Shown here piece by piece: positions 1 through 7,925 of a stretch of DNA of 64,000 nt. The first letter of the stretch is position 1, and each line of letters begins with the position of its first letter. Location of the stretch: the NCBI GenBank assembly GCA_964250755.1, contig CAXUHB010000022.1, positions 3,811-67,810 on the forward strand, in the 5' to 3' direction. Below the pieces are notes generated by a model, which did not search any database, was not told the DNA's origin, and saw nothing but the letters and a program-made list of their open reading frames with translations. Origin of the DNA: DASWOJ01 sp964250755 (GTDB taxonomy: Bacteria; Pseudomonadota; Alphaproteobacteria; Acetobacterales; Acetobacteraceae). The position numbers and the translations under genes were made by a program.

Positions 1-116
1 AAGAACATGCCCAGGCCGATCAGCCGCAGGATACGCCGGTGGAAGGCCGACACGGGAAGCCGATCCAGCCGCGCCCCGGCATTTACGCTGGCGTTCACGC
101 TTGCTGCTGCGTCCAT
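1..116 (-). CDS. MFS transporter, N-terminal fragment cut by window edge
   Basis: The minus-strand reading frame begins with ATG at 116 and runs off the left edge, so only about 38 residues are visible. They contain RLDRLPVSAFHRR followed by LIGLGMFF. This is the typical cytoplasmic N-terminus and first-helix start of metabolite:H+ symporters of the major facilitator superfamily (aromatic-acid/sugar type). A strong Shine-Dalgarno sequence (GGAGGGG, complement of 124-130) sits just upstream and fixes the start. It is divergent from the alpha/beta hydrolase gene at 299. The substrate cannot be told from so short a piece. Confidence 0.6.
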   Translation of the reverse strand, partial: MDAAASVNASVNAGARLDRLPVSAFHRRILRLIGLGMF

Positions 117-298
117 CGCTGTTCCCCTCCACGCGGGCCAGGCTTTTGCCGCCCCGCCCTGTTTTGCCGCACGATGGCGGCTCCGCCGCCGGGGCGCAAC
201 GTCCTAGCAGAGCGGGGCTTCTTACCCGGGGCGGGGCGTCCTGGCCCGCTGGCGGACTGCGTGGTAGGGCGTGGCGCAGCACGGGAGGACAGGGGCGC

Positions 299-1114
299 AT
301 GACTCACCATTATGCCGGCGGCACGGTCGCGGCGTCCGTCATGGGGGACGGGCCGCCGGTCTGGGTGCTCCACTCCCTGCTGGCGGACGCCGGCAGTTGC
401 ACCCCGCTGGCGACGGCCTTGTCGGGCCGCCACCGCGTGACGGTCCCGGACCTGCCGGGGTTTGGCGGGTCGGCGCCCGTAGATGCCGGGCTGGAACCGG
501 TGGCGGACCGGCTGGCAGCGGCCGTCAAGGAGGCGGGCAGCCCCGTCGCCATCGTCGGCAACGGCTACGGCAGCTTCGTCGCCCTGATGCTGGCGCTGCG
601 CCATCCCGCCTTGGTCAGCAGGCTGGTGCTGGCCGGCACCGGCGCAGCCTTCGACGAGCCGGGCCGCGCGGCCTTCCGCGGCATGGCAGCGGCTGCAACG
701 GACAAGGGGCTGGCGGCCATTGCCGACACCGCCATGCGCCGCCTGTTCTCCCCGGCGTTCCAGCAGGCCAACCCCGCGCTGGTCGCGGAGCGGCGCGAGC
801 GGTTCCTGGCCACCGACCCCGCCCTGTTCATCTCCGCCTGCCACGCCTTGGCGGCGCTGGACCTGCGCGATGCCGTGCGCGGCCTGCACCGTCCCGTGCT
901 GGCGCTGGCCGGCGAGTTGGACGAGGCAACGCCCGCACCCATGGCCCGGCAGTTGGCGGAGCTGCTGCCGGATGCGCGGTTCCAGGAGTTGCCCGGCCTG
1001 GCTCACGTCCCGCAACTGCAGGACACGGCGGCCTTTGTGGCGGCGGCTGGCGGATTCCTGCGCGGCAGCCCGGCGCCGGGCCGTCCGGCGTCCGCGCCAG
1101 CCCTGAACGCATAA
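299..1114 (+). CDS. alpha/beta-fold hydrolase lacking the usual nucleophile serine
   Basis: A 271-residue protein with the alpha/beta-hydrolase plan: strand and oxyanion region VWVLHSLLAD (22-31), DLPGFGGS (51-58), a nucleophile elbow at 86-92, an acid-bearing GELDEA segment and a late LAHVPQ histidine. The elbow reads G-N-G-Y-G, where active members have G-x-S-x-G, so residue 89 is Gly instead of Ser. The Asp and His appear kept. The ATG at 299 was chosen because GGGAGG lies about 10 bases upstream and the fold begins directly after it; the frame is open further upstream but without similarity. It is followed after 10 bases by a deacetylase-family gene, probably co-transcribed. It may be a non-hydrolytic or cofactor-type homologue. 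The family is clear, the activity unknown. Confidence 0.8.
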   Translation: MTHHYAGGTVAASVMGDGPPVWVLHSLLADAGSCTPLATALSGRHRVTVPDLPGFGGSAPVDAGLEPVADRLAAAVKEAGSPVAIVGNGYGSFVALMLALRHPALVSRLVLAGTGAAFDEPGRAAFRGMAAAATDKGLAAIADTAMRRLFSPAFQQANPALVAERRERFLATDPALFISACHALAALDLRDAVRGLHRPVLALAGELDEATPAPMARQLAELLPDARFQELPGLAHVPQLQDTAAFVAAAGGFLRGSPAPGRPASAPALNA

Positions 1115-1124
1115 TGGAGAACGC

Positions 1125-2027
1125 ATGACAGCGCCGCGGGACCGCGCGCTCTACAGCGCCATCGTGGACCGCCCTCCCCTGCGCCTGCCCGGCGGCGCGC
1201 GTGTCGCGGTGTGGCCCATCGTCAACCTAGAGGTCTGGGACATCGGCAAGCCCATGGCCCGGCAGGTCCTGCCCGCGCCCACCGGCCAGGTGCTGCTGCC
1301 GGACGTGCCCAACTGGTCCTGGCACGAATACGGGATGCGCGTCGGCTTCTGGCGCTTCCACAAGCTGTTCGGCCGCCTGGGCGTCCGCCCGACGCTGTCC
1401 ATCAACGCCCGCGTCTGCGACGACTACGAACGGGTGGCCGCCGCCGCCCGGGACGCCGGGTGGGAGTTCATGGGCCACGCCTGGGAGCAAGGGCCGATCC
1501 ACAAGGAGCCGGACCAGCGCGGCATGATCCACCGAGCGATGGACCGTCTGCAGGCCTTCACCGGCATCCGTCCGGTCGGCTGGCTCGGCCCCGGGCTGAC
1601 GCAGACGCTGGACACGCCGGAGCTGCTTGCGGAGGCCGGGGTGCAATACATCGGCGACTGGGTGTGGGACGACGAACCCTGCACCATAAGCACCGCGCGC
1701 GGCCCGTTGGTGACGATGCCCTACACGGTGGAGCTGAACGACATCCCCGCCATGATCGTGCAGCACCACGAGAGCGCCTACTGGGCCACGCGCTGCCTGG
1801 ACGCCCTTGACCGGCTGCACCAGGAGGGGGTGGAGCGGGCCAAGGTCATGGCCATCGCCATCCACCCCTACATCTCCGGCCAGCCGCACCGCATCCGTTA
1901 CCTGGAGCAGGTGATGGATGCCGCCGCGGGGCGGGACGGCGTCGTGTTCATGAACGGCGCGGAACTGCTGGACTGGTACCAAGGCACATGCCGGGACACG
2001 GGCCAGGGCGCGGCGGCCGGGGCCTGA
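1125..2027 (+). CDS. polysaccharide deacetylase / PuuE-like amidohydrolase
   Basis: A 300-residue soluble protein of the NodB-type deacetylase fold, closest in look to the PuuE/allantoinase-like branch. That branch acts on small C-N substrates, not on cell-wall polymers. Visible marks are WPIVNLEVWD near the start (first metal-binding strand), SINARVCDDY, the EFMGHAWEQG segment with the conserved His, GWLGPGLTQT and the late AIHPYISGQPHR segment. There is no signal peptide, so it is cytoplasmic. A GGAG ribosome site precedes ATG 1125. It follows the hydrolase gene by 10 bases, suggesting one small catabolic operon under the MFS/hydrolase divergent region. The substrate is not evident. Confidence 0.8.
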   Translation: MTAPRDRALYSAIVDRPPLRLPGGARVAVWPIVNLEVWDIGKPMARQVLPAPTGQVLLPDVPNWSWHEYGMRVGFWRFHKLFGRLGVRPTLSINARVCDDYERVAAAARDAGWEFMGHAWEQGPIHKEPDQRGMIHRAMDRLQAFTGIRPVGWLGPGLTQTLDTPELLAEAGVQYIGDWVWDDEPCTISTARGPLVTMPYTVELNDIPAMIVQHHESAYWATRCLDALDRLHQEGVERAKVMAIAIHPYISGQPHRIRYLEQVMDAAAGRDGVVFMNGAELLDWYQGTCRDTGQGAAAGA

Positions 2028-2315
2028 GCGATGCTGCCGCACGAGCGCGTCCCCTACCTGCCCATCGCCGGCCGCCCGGTCCTGCACGGCTACGGTGCGG
2101 CCCGGCGACCCTTCTCCGCGGTCCAGGGAACGATGGGAGGACGGGGCAGCCGGGCTGGGCCTGAGCCAGCACCAGGCTTCAACTGCTCCGGTCGATCAAG
2201 TGCGCGCCGGGGCTGACTGGCAATGGATCGTGACGATGCGCCTCCGGCTACGCACTCCGAAAGCGGATCGGGATGCCCGTTGCCCCCCTCCTCCCAGCAG
2301 CCTACATCCGCCCGC

Positions 2316-2957
2316 ATGAACCGCCGCGCCATGCTCCTTTCCGCCATCGCCCTCCCTCTGGGCGCTCAGGCCAGGGCGCAAGCCCACCCCTTCGCGCCCA
2401 CCTCGCAGGACCGCGCCGACCTGCAGCGGGTCGAGGCCTACCTGAACGGCGTCCGTGCCCTGAAGGCGAGGTTCCAGCAGGTCGCCCCCGATGGCGGGAC
2501 AACCCAGGGCCAGGCGTGGCTGCAGCGCCCGGGCCGGCTGCGGTTCCAATACGACCCGCCCACCCCGTTCCTGCTGGTGGGCGGCAACGGGCTGCTGGTG
2601 TTCAACGACAGCCAGCTCAAGCAGACCAGCAACATCCCGCTCGGGTCCACGCCGCTGGGGCTGCTCCTGCAGGACAACCTGCGCCTGTCCGGGGACGTGA
2701 CGGTGACAGGCATGACGCGGGCGCCGGGTCAGCTCCAGGTGTCGCTGGTGCGGACGAAGTCCCCGGCTGATGGCACCCTGACCCTGATCTTCACCGATCC
2801 GCCGCTGGCCTTGACGCAGTGGGTCGTGGTGGACGCGCAGCGGCTGGAAACGCGGGTGCGGCTGTACAACATCGAGATGGGCGGCAGCTTCGACCAGAAG
2901 CTGTTCCAGTTCATTGATCCCAAGTTCTTCCAGAACAATCCGGGCAGCGGCGGCTGA
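2316..2957 (+). CDS. lolA: outer-membrane lipoprotein carrier protein LolA
   Basis: A 213-residue periplasmic chaperone that carries lipoproteins from LolCDE to LolB or the outer membrane. The N-terminus MNRRAMLLSAIALPLGAQAR is a signal peptide with an Arg-Arg pair, cleaved near ARAQA. The mature part shows the LolA pattern: LNGVRALKARFQQ, then GQAWLQRPGRLRFQYDPP, a strand with LLVGGNGLLVFND, and TPLGLLLQDNLRLSG. A longer open frame starts at 2223, but the extra 31 residues do not look like a leader, so ATG 2316 is preferred. Its neighbours are not functionally related; lolA is often dispersed in alphaproteobacteria. Confidence 0.88.
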   Translation: MNRRAMLLSAIALPLGAQARAQAHPFAPTSQDRADLQRVEAYLNGVRALKARFQQVAPDGGTTQGQAWLQRPGRLRFQYDPPTPFLLVGGNGLLVFNDSQLKQTSNIPLGSTPLGLLLQDNLRLSGDVTVTGMTRAPGQLQVSLVRTKSPADGTLTLIFTDPPLALTQWVVVDAQRLETRVRLYNIEMGGSFDQKLFQFIDPKFFQNNPGSGG

Positions 2958-2998
2958 TTTGCCTTTGTCCGGCCACGCCCGCCGCGCATGATGGCGGC

Positions 2999-3760
2999 AT
3001 GAAGCCGCTGATCGGGATTTCCTGCTGCATCAAGGCGTTTGGGCAGTACGGCATGGTGAACCACGCCGCCTCCGACACCTATGTGCGCGCGGTTGACCTG
3101 GTGGTGGGCGGCGTGCCGGTGCTGGTGCCGGCCAACGGGGACGCTGCCGACATCGGCACTCTGCTGGCCCGTCTGGACGGCATCATCCTGACTGGCAGCC
3201 GGTCCAACGTGCATCCCGGCCTCTACGGCGGCCCGCCGCACCCCGCCGACACGCCGGAAGATGCCAAGCGCGACGCCGTCACCCTGCGGCTCATCCGCGC
3301 CGCCGTCGCCGCGGGCGTTCCGGTGCTGGCGATCTGCCGGGGCCTGCAGGAGTTGAACGTGGCGCTGGGCGGCACCCTGCACCAGCGGTTGCAGGACCTG
3401 CCGGGACGGATGGACCACTCGACGCCGCTGCATCCCAACCCGCGGGTGCGGCAGGGCAAGGCGCATACGGTCCAGGTCGCGCCGGGCAGTTGGCTGCACG
3501 GGGTGGCGGGGGCAGGATCCATCGCCGTGAACTCGCTGCACAACCAGGGCGTGGACGCGCTGGCGCCGGGGCTGGTGGTGGAGGGTACGGCGCCGGACGG
3601 CACGGTCGAGGCTGTGAGGCTGCCCGGCGCGCGGGCGCTGACAGTGGGGGTGCAGTGGCATCCGGAATACGACTTTGCAACTGATGCGATATCCCACGGC
3701 ATCTTCGCTGCGTTCGGCGCAGCGGTGCGGGCGCCGGAGATGCGCCTGGCTGCGGAGTAA
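2999..3760 (+). CDS. gamma-glutamyl-gamma-aminobutyrate hydrolase family protein (PuuD-like)
   Basis: A 253-residue class I glutamine-amidotransferase-fold hydrolase (Peptidase_C26). The N-terminus PLIGISCCIK, the DGIILTGSRSNVHP loop, the nucleophile elbow ICRGLQELNVALGG with its Cys and the late QWHPEYDFA with the catalytic His and Glu are all present. The known member PuuD frees GABA from gamma-Glu-GABA during putrescine breakdown; related enzymes act on other gamma-glutamyl amides. The length matches PuuD (about 254). No other putrescine genes are nearby, so the exact substrate stays open. It is cytoplasmic and lies in a run of unrelated plus-strand genes. Confidence 0.88.
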   Translation: MKPLIGISCCIKAFGQYGMVNHAASDTYVRAVDLVVGGVPVLVPANGDAADIGTLLARLDGIILTGSRSNVHPGLYGGPPHPADTPEDAKRDAVTLRLIRAAVAAGVPVLAICRGLQELNVALGGTLHQRLQDLPGRMDHSTPLHPNPRVRQGKAHTVQVAPGSWLHGVAGAGSIAVNSLHNQGVDALAPGLVVEGTAPDGTVEAVRLPGARALTVGVQWHPEYDFATDAISHGIFAAFGAAVRAPEMRLAAE

Positions 3761-3787
3761 GCCCGGCTTGAACGGGTGGAGGTGCGC

Positions 3788-4033
3788 TTGAAGCCATGGT
3801 GTGCCGCCGTGCTGGCTTTGGCGGCGGTGCCGGCGCCCGCAGCGCCCGCCCCGATCGAGATGGCCCTGGCCTGCCAGCAGAACCTGTCCGACGGCCGCAT
3901 CCTGGTCAGCGACGGCGCCCTGCTGCCGCCCAACGCGCGCTATGTCATCAAGCGCTGCACGCCGAAGACCCAGGACGGCGGCTGGTCCCATGGCGAATGC
4001 ATGCTGAGCGTCACCAAGGGCGCGTCGGGCTGA
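3788..4033 (+). CDS. small secreted hypothetical protein
   Basis: No recognised family. A start at TTG 3788 gives 81 residues. It is preferred because a GGAGG ribosome site (3778-3782) lies five bases upstream, and the protein then opens with a clean signal peptide MKPWCAAVLALAAVPAPAAPA. In-frame GTG codons at 3776 and 3782 are possible but sit on or beside that site. The mature part of about 60 residues has three cysteines (in ALACQQ, IKRCTP and GECMLS), so disulfide bonding in the periplasm is likely. It lies between the PuuD-like gene and a GNAT gene on the same strand. Confidence 0.55.
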   Translation: MKPWCAAVLALAAVPAPAAPAPIEMALACQQNLSDGRILVSDGALLPPNARYVIKRCTPKTQDGGWSHGECMLSVTKGASG

Positions 4034-4054
4034 CCACCTGATGAAGCGGACACC

Positions 4055-4513
4055 ATGAGGGTGGCGCGGCTGGCCGGGCCGGACGACCTGGCCTTCGTAC
4101 GGGATGCGACGGTGGCAGCTTACCAGGCCTACCTGCCGGTGTTGGGCGCAATGCCGCTCCCCGTCTCCGCCGACCATGCGGCGGACATCGCGGCGGGCCA
4201 TGTCTGGCTGGTGCGGGACGGCGGGGCGGACGCCGGGCTGATGGTGCTGGAGACCGCGGCGGACCACCTGCTGATCGAGAGCCTGGCCGTGCTGCCGGAC
4301 CATCAAGGCCGCGGGCTGGGCCAATGGATGCTGGCCTTCGCCGACGCGCGGGCGCGGAAGGCCGGGCTGCCGGAATTGCGCCTGTACACCAACGCGCTGA
4401 TGACGCGGAACATCGGCATTTATGCCCGGGCCGGCTTCGTCGAGACCAGGCGGGAGCCTGTGCCGCACCGGCCGGACATCGTGCGGGTTCACATGGCGAA
4501 AGTCCTGGCGTGA
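4055..4513 (+). CDS. GNAT-family N-acetyltransferase
   Basis: A 152-residue single-domain acetyl-CoA-dependent transferase. The acetyl-CoA pyrophosphate-binding motif is visible as LPDHQGRGLGQWML (about 87-100), preceded by the LLIESLAVLPD strand. The C-terminal NIGIYARAGFVETRRE is the usual beta-strand and splayed turn. Free-standing enzymes of this type acetylate amines, amino acids or small molecules; the substrate cannot be read from sequence. ATG 4055 follows the small secreted gene by 21 bases. It is convergent with the thioesterase gene at 4553. Confidence 0.85.
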   Translation: MRVARLAGPDDLAFVRDATVAAYQAYLPVLGAMPLPVSADHAADIAAGHVWLVRDGGADAGLMVLETAADHLLIESLAVLPDHQGRGLGQWMLAFADARARKAGLPELRLYTNALMTRNIGIYARAGFVETRREPVPHRPDIVRVHMAKVLA

Positions 4514-4552
4514 CTGCGTCGCCGTGCTGGGCCTCGCATGGCTGAAACGCCG

Positions 4553-5002
4553 TCAGGGCGTGATCACCAGCAGCGTCGAGGTCGCCGACGCCAGCAGCCG
4601 CCCCGATCCGTCCACCAGCTTCGCTTCCGCAAAGGCCGCGCGCCGTCCGAAGGACAGCACCACCCCCTCTGCCCGCACCTTGCCGGTCTCCACCGTCATC
4701 GCCCGGTGATAGGCCACCTTCAGCTCCAGCGTCGTGTAGGACTGCCCCGGCGCAAGCCTGGAATGCACCGCGCACCCGCACGCCGAGTCCAGCAGCGTCG
4801 CCGCGTAGCCGCCGTGGACCGTGCCGATGGGATTGTAGGCGTGGACGCCCGGCACGCCCTCGAACACCGCCCGGCCTTCCTCGACCTCGGCCAGCGTGAA
4901 GTCGAGCGACGACGCGATCCCCGACCGGCGGCCGGCAGCCATCAAGGCGCGCAGCTGGTCCAGCCCGGGCAGGTGCGGCCCGGCGTCAGCGGCCACGCTC
5001 AT
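4553..5002 (-). CDS. PaaI-family hotdog-fold thioesterase
   Basis: A 149-residue acyl-CoA thioesterase of the PaaI type. The central motif IGTVHGGYAATLLDSACGCA carries the HGG turn and the Asp used in catalysis. YTTLELKVAYHRAM and GRRAAFAEAKLVD are the following strands. PaaI-type enzymes hydrolyse aromatic or short acyl-CoAs as a housekeeping or rescue activity. The reading frame is open upstream to 5164, but ATG 5002 has a TTGGAGA ribosome site and gives the normal family length. It is followed upstream, on the same strand, by a 2-hydroxyacid dehydrogenase gene ending at 5106, so the pair may be co-transcribed. Confidence 0.87.
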   Translation of the reverse strand: MSVAADAGPHLPGLDQLRALMAAGRRSGIASSLDFTLAEVEEGRAVFEGVPGVHAYNPIGTVHGGYAATLLDSACGCAVHSRLAPGQSYTTLELKVAYHRAMTVETGKVRAEGVVLSFGRRAAFAEAKLVDGSGRLLASATSTLLVITP

Positions 5003-5105
5003 GCTGCATTCTCCAAAAGGGTCTTGGCCGACAACGACCGGATCTCCAGAGCCGTTTGGCCTTGGCCGTAGCCCGTGGCGGGCAATGCCGACGCGGCGGC
5101 AGGCG

Positions 5106-6086
5106 TCAGTATCCCCGCGCCGGGTCGAAGCGGTTCGGCATCGGCGTGCCGTCCCGCAGCGCACGCAGGTTGCGGAAGAAGATGTCCAGGCTGTTCGGGT
5201 TGTAGGTCACGGGGTCGTCGGCCGAGATGTGCGGTGTCATCACCAGGTTGCGCGTCGCCCACAGGCGGTGGCCCGGCGGCACCGGCTCCGGCACGAACAC
5301 ATCCAGGATCGCGCCGCCTAGCCTGCCGTCGTCCAGCGCGTCGCACAGCGCATCCTGCTCGATCAGCGCGCCGCGGCCGACGTTCACCACACCCGCGCCC
5401 GCCGGCAGCAACGCAATGCGGCTGCGGTCCAGCAGGCCGCGCGTGGCGTCGGTCAGCGGAGTGGCCAGCACCAGGAACTCGGCGCCGGGCAGCTCGGCAT
5501 CCAGGTCCGCGACGGCCACGACGCGGACGCAGTCCGGATGCGGCTCCGCCCGGGTGCGGACGCCCACGACCTGCATCCCGAACCGCGCGGCCTGCCCGGC
5601 CACGGCACCACCCAAGGACCCCAGCCCGACCACCACGGCCGTCCGCTCGGCCAGGACCGAGCTGTGGAACGGCGCCCACCGCCCTTCCCGTTGCGCCGCC
5701 GCGAAGCCCGGCATTCCCGCGGCGAGCATCAGCAGCGCCATGATCCCATACTCGCCAGCCCGCGCGCTGTGCGCCCCGGCGTTGTTCAGCAGCACGCAGT
5801 CCTCCGGCAGCCAGCCGAACGGTTCCAGCCCGTCCAATCCGGCGTTGGCGCAGAAGATGAGGCGCAGGTGCGGCGCGGCCGCGGGGAACAGCGCCTTCAC
5901 AACGCCCTTGTGCGATACCAGGGCCTCGGCGGTGCGCATGGCCTGGGCGAACTCGTCCTGGGTGGTGCCGAACGTCACCTCGTGCCCGCCAGACACGTCC
6001 GGCGCACGGGCGCATGCAGCATCCCACTGCGCGCGGGTGAAGGGAAAGGTGCCGGGGGTGGACTGGGTTTGGATGTGAATGTGCAT
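5106..6086 (-). CDS. D-isomer-specific 2-hydroxyacid dehydrogenase family protein
   Basis: A 326-residue NAD(P)-dependent oxidoreductase. The Rossmann fingerprint is VVGLGSLGGAVAG (about 152-164), followed by VGVRTRAEP. The catalytic part shows VNVGRGALIEQDAL with the active-site Arg, then LDVFVPEPVPPGHRLW and the TPHISADDP His. Members reduce 2-oxo acids to D-2-hydroxy acids or the reverse; the divergent N-terminal half is typical of the GhrA/PdxB-like mix seen in alphaproteobacteria. ATG 6086 is taken. Downstream on the same strand, 103 bases away, lies the PaaI thioesterase. The substrate is not determined. Confidence 0.85.
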   Translation of the reverse strand: MHIHIQTQSTPGTFPFTRAQWDAACARAPDVSGGHEVTFGTTQDEFAQAMRTAEALVSHKGVVKALFPAAAPHLRLIFCANAGLDGLEPFGWLPEDCVLLNNAGAHSARAGEYGIMALLMLAAGMPGFAAAQREGRWAPFHSSVLAERTAVVVGLGSLGGAVAGQAARFGMQVVGVRTRAEPHPDCVRVVAVADLDAELPGAEFLVLATPLTDATRGLLDRSRIALLPAGAGVVNVGRGALIEQDALCDALDDGRLGGAILDVFVPEPVPPGHRLWATRNLVMTPHISADDPVTYNPNSLDIFFRNLRALRDGTPMPNRFDPARGY

Positions 6087-6125
6087 GGGGTGCGGCGTTC
6101 CTTAAACGGAGGGGTTTGCTTGCTG

Positions 6126-6270
6126 CTCCCTCTCCCTCCGGGAGAGGGTTGGGGTGAGGAAGGCCCCGCAGCGCAATATAAAATGCGGAACAGAGCAATT
6201 CGCGCCGCCGCTGGGCATAGCCCTACGTGCGGCCTCCCTCATCCCGGCCCTCTCCCGTAGGGAGAGGGAG
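6126..6270. repeat. inverted pair of about 40-base REP-like elements
   Basis: Two arms, 6126-6165 and 6231-6270, are near-identical reverse complements. Each arm also holds its own small palindrome of the type CCCTCTCC-n-GGAGAGGG, followed by a tail TTGGGGTGAGG (or the GGGATGAGG variant). The pair fills the gap between the dehydrogenase and TrmH-family genes. It looks like a BIME-type intergenic element. The tail is shared with the larger inverted repeat at 7698-7879, so the two belong to one family. Confidence 0.75.
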
Positions 6271-6283
6271 ACGGCAAGCACCC

Positions 6284-7006
6284 TCATCCCCCCTGCCCCA
6301 TCAACGCGTGCAGCAGCACCGCCGCCGACTGCGCCACATTCAAGCTTTGCACCGACCCTGACCCAGCAATCCGGATACGGCGGCGGCAGGTCTCCATCGC
6401 CTCGAACCCAACGCCGCGCTCCTCGTTGCCCAGCACTAGCGCCACCGGGCGGTCCCGCGGCAGGCTTGAAAGGGGCACGGCGTCCGCCGTCAGGGTGGCA
6501 GCGACAGTGCGGTAATAGGGGTCGAGCGCCAGCAGCGCCTTGCGGAGGTTGCGGGTCTTGCTGACCTCCAAGTGCTCCAGCCCGCCCTCGGCGGTGCGGT
6601 AGGCGGCGTCGGACGGCATGGCCTGCAGCGGCGTCTCGTGCAGCAGCATGGCCTGCACGCCGAAGAAGGCGGCGCTGCGGGCGATGGCGCCCAGGTTGTG
6701 CGGGTTGCCCACGCCGTCCAGGATCAGCAGCAGCGGCACCCGCGGCGGGCGCACGAAGTCGATCATGCCGATGGGCCGGGCGGTGGCGACGGCGCAAAGG
6801 CCGCCATGGTGCGGGGTGCCGGCGGCGCGCGCCAGCTCGTCGTCGGGCAGCAGGCGGTAGGGGCGGCGCATCCGCGCCATCTCGGCGCACAGGGGGCCGG
6901 CGGCGATCTTGTGCTCCTCGTCATAGAACAGGCGCACCACGTCGTCCGGACGGCGGGCGAACAGGGCGCTGACGGCGTTCACGCCGCAAATCCGGTCATC
7001 GGGCAT
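6284..7006 (-). CDS. TrmH/RlmB-family RNA 2'-O-ribose methyltransferase
   Basis: A 240-residue SPOUT-class methyltransferase. An L30e-like RNA-binding N-terminus (ICGVNAVSALFARRP) precedes the three SPOUT motifs: NPHNLGAIARSAAFFG (motif 1, about 112-127), LVLGNEERGVG (motif 2) and SLNVAQSAAVLLHAL (motif 3, forming the knotted SAM site). RlmB methylates 23S rRNA at G2251; other members modify tRNA. The length and L30e part fit RlmB-like proteins. The reading frame stays open far upstream, but ATG 7006 gives the family start; its ribosome site is weak (GGAAG). It is divergent from the pseudouridine synthase gene at 7054. Confidence 0.85.
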   Translation of the reverse strand: MPDDRICGVNAVSALFARRPDDVVRLFYDEEHKIAAGPLCAEMARMRRPYRLLPDDELARAAGTPHHGGLCAVATARPIGMIDFVRPPRVPLLLILDGVGNPHNLGAIARSAAFFGVQAMLLHETPLQAMPSDAAYRTAEGGLEHLEVSKTRNLRKALLALDPYYRTVAATLTADAVPLSSLPRDRPVALVLGNEERGVGFEAMETCRRRIRIAGSGSVQSLNVAQSAAVLLHALMGQGG

Positions 7007-7053
7007 CCCCGCTGCTTCCGCCCCGGGGCCGCACCTGTCAACCTGGGCCACCC

Positions 7054-7749
7054 ATGCAGATGCCTCCTTTCCTGTTCCAGGACGCGCGCTTCGTAGTGCT
7101 GGACAAGCCTGCGGGGGTGCCGGTGCATCCGGGGCCGCGGGGCGGCCCGAGCATCGAGGACCTGTTTCCCCAGATCTCCCGCCGCCGCGACGGGCCATGG
7201 CTGGCGCACCGCCTGGATGCGGACACGACGGGATGCCTGGTGGTGGCGCTGCGCCGGGCCGCGCTGCATGCCGCGCAGGCGGCCTTTGCCGGGGGGCTGG
7301 TCCGGAAGACCTACTGGGCCGTCGTGCAGGGCCGTCCGGCGGAGGACGCGGGCACGGTGGACGCGCCGTTGCTGAAGCGTATGGACCGGGCGGGCTGGCG
7401 GATGGTCGTGGATGCCGCCGGGCAGGCGTCCCGCACGGACTGGCGGGTCCTCGGCGCCGGCGGCGGGCTGTCCTGGCTGGAGCTGCATCCGCGCACCGGG
7501 CGGACTCACCAGGTCCGCGTGCATTGCGCCGCACTGGGCTGCCCGGTGCTGGGCGACCCGGTTTACGGCGGGGGTGCCGGGCCGCTGCACCTGCTGGCCC
7601 GCGCGGTTCATCTGCCGCTGGACCCGCCGGTGGATGCCGTGGCGCCGCCGCCGCCGCACATGCTGGCTGCGGTGCGGGCGTGCGGATGGGGGGATGGTTC
7701 TCCCTCCTCCTCCGGGGTCAAACCGCAAAGCGGTTTACGGTTGGGGTGA
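7054..7749 (+). CDS. RluA-family pseudouridine synthase with repeat-encoded tail
   Basis: A 231-residue enzyme that converts uridine to pseudouridine in rRNA or tRNA. It opens with the FVVLDKPAGVPVHPGPRG signature and has the catalytic motif HRLDADTTGCLVVA, with the essential Asp at about residue 52. LHPRTGRTHQVRVHCAALG and LGDPVYGG complete the fold. No S4 domain is present, as in RluA and TruC. The last 17 or so codons (GSPSSSGVKPQSGLRLG) and the stop codon come from the left arm of the 59-base inverted repeat at 7698. The native C-terminus was therefore probably replaced or extended by insertion of the element. Confidence 0.87.
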   Translation: MQMPPFLFQDARFVVLDKPAGVPVHPGPRGGPSIEDLFPQISRRRDGPWLAHRLDADTTGCLVVALRRAALHAAQAAFAGGLVRKTYWAVVQGRPAEDAGTVDAPLLKRMDRAGWRMVVDAAGQASRTDWRVLGAGGGLSWLELHPRTGRTHQVRVHCAALGCPVLGDPVYGGGAGPLHLLARAVHLPLDPPVDAVAPPPPHMLAAVRACGWGDGSPSSSGVKPQSGLRLG

Positions 7750-7879
7750 GGGAGGCCACGCGGCGCATTCCGGCCCGGGGCGAACATACGCACCCGCGCG
7801 GGCCAGGCTTGGTGCGTACGGCCTCCCTCACCCCAACCGTAAACCGCTTTGCGGTTTGACCCCGGAGGAGGAGGGAGAA
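7698..7879. repeat. perfect 59-base inverted repeat flanking a 64-base spacer
   Basis: The arms 7698-7756 and 7821-7879 are exact reverse complements over 59 bases. Each arm contains an inner palindrome AAACCGC-AA-GCGGTTT. The spacer adds a further inverted pair (TACGCACC and GGTGCGTA), so the whole unit can fold into one long hairpin. The left arm overlaps the end of the pseudouridine synthase gene and supplies its stop codon; the right arm ends 46 bases before the convergent GNAT gene. It shares the tail TTGGGGTGAGG with the pair at 6126-6270. It could serve as a bidirectional terminator or a mobile REP-type unit. Confidence 0.9.
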
Positions 7880-7925
7880 GGAATCCCTTGTCTCTTTACT
7901 CGGCGCCACCCGGAAGCAGCGTCCA

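Noticed and set aside
2028..2222. Short open frames between the deacetylase and lolA genes
   Set aside because: No ribosome sites or similarity, and composition as expected for random high-GC DNA.
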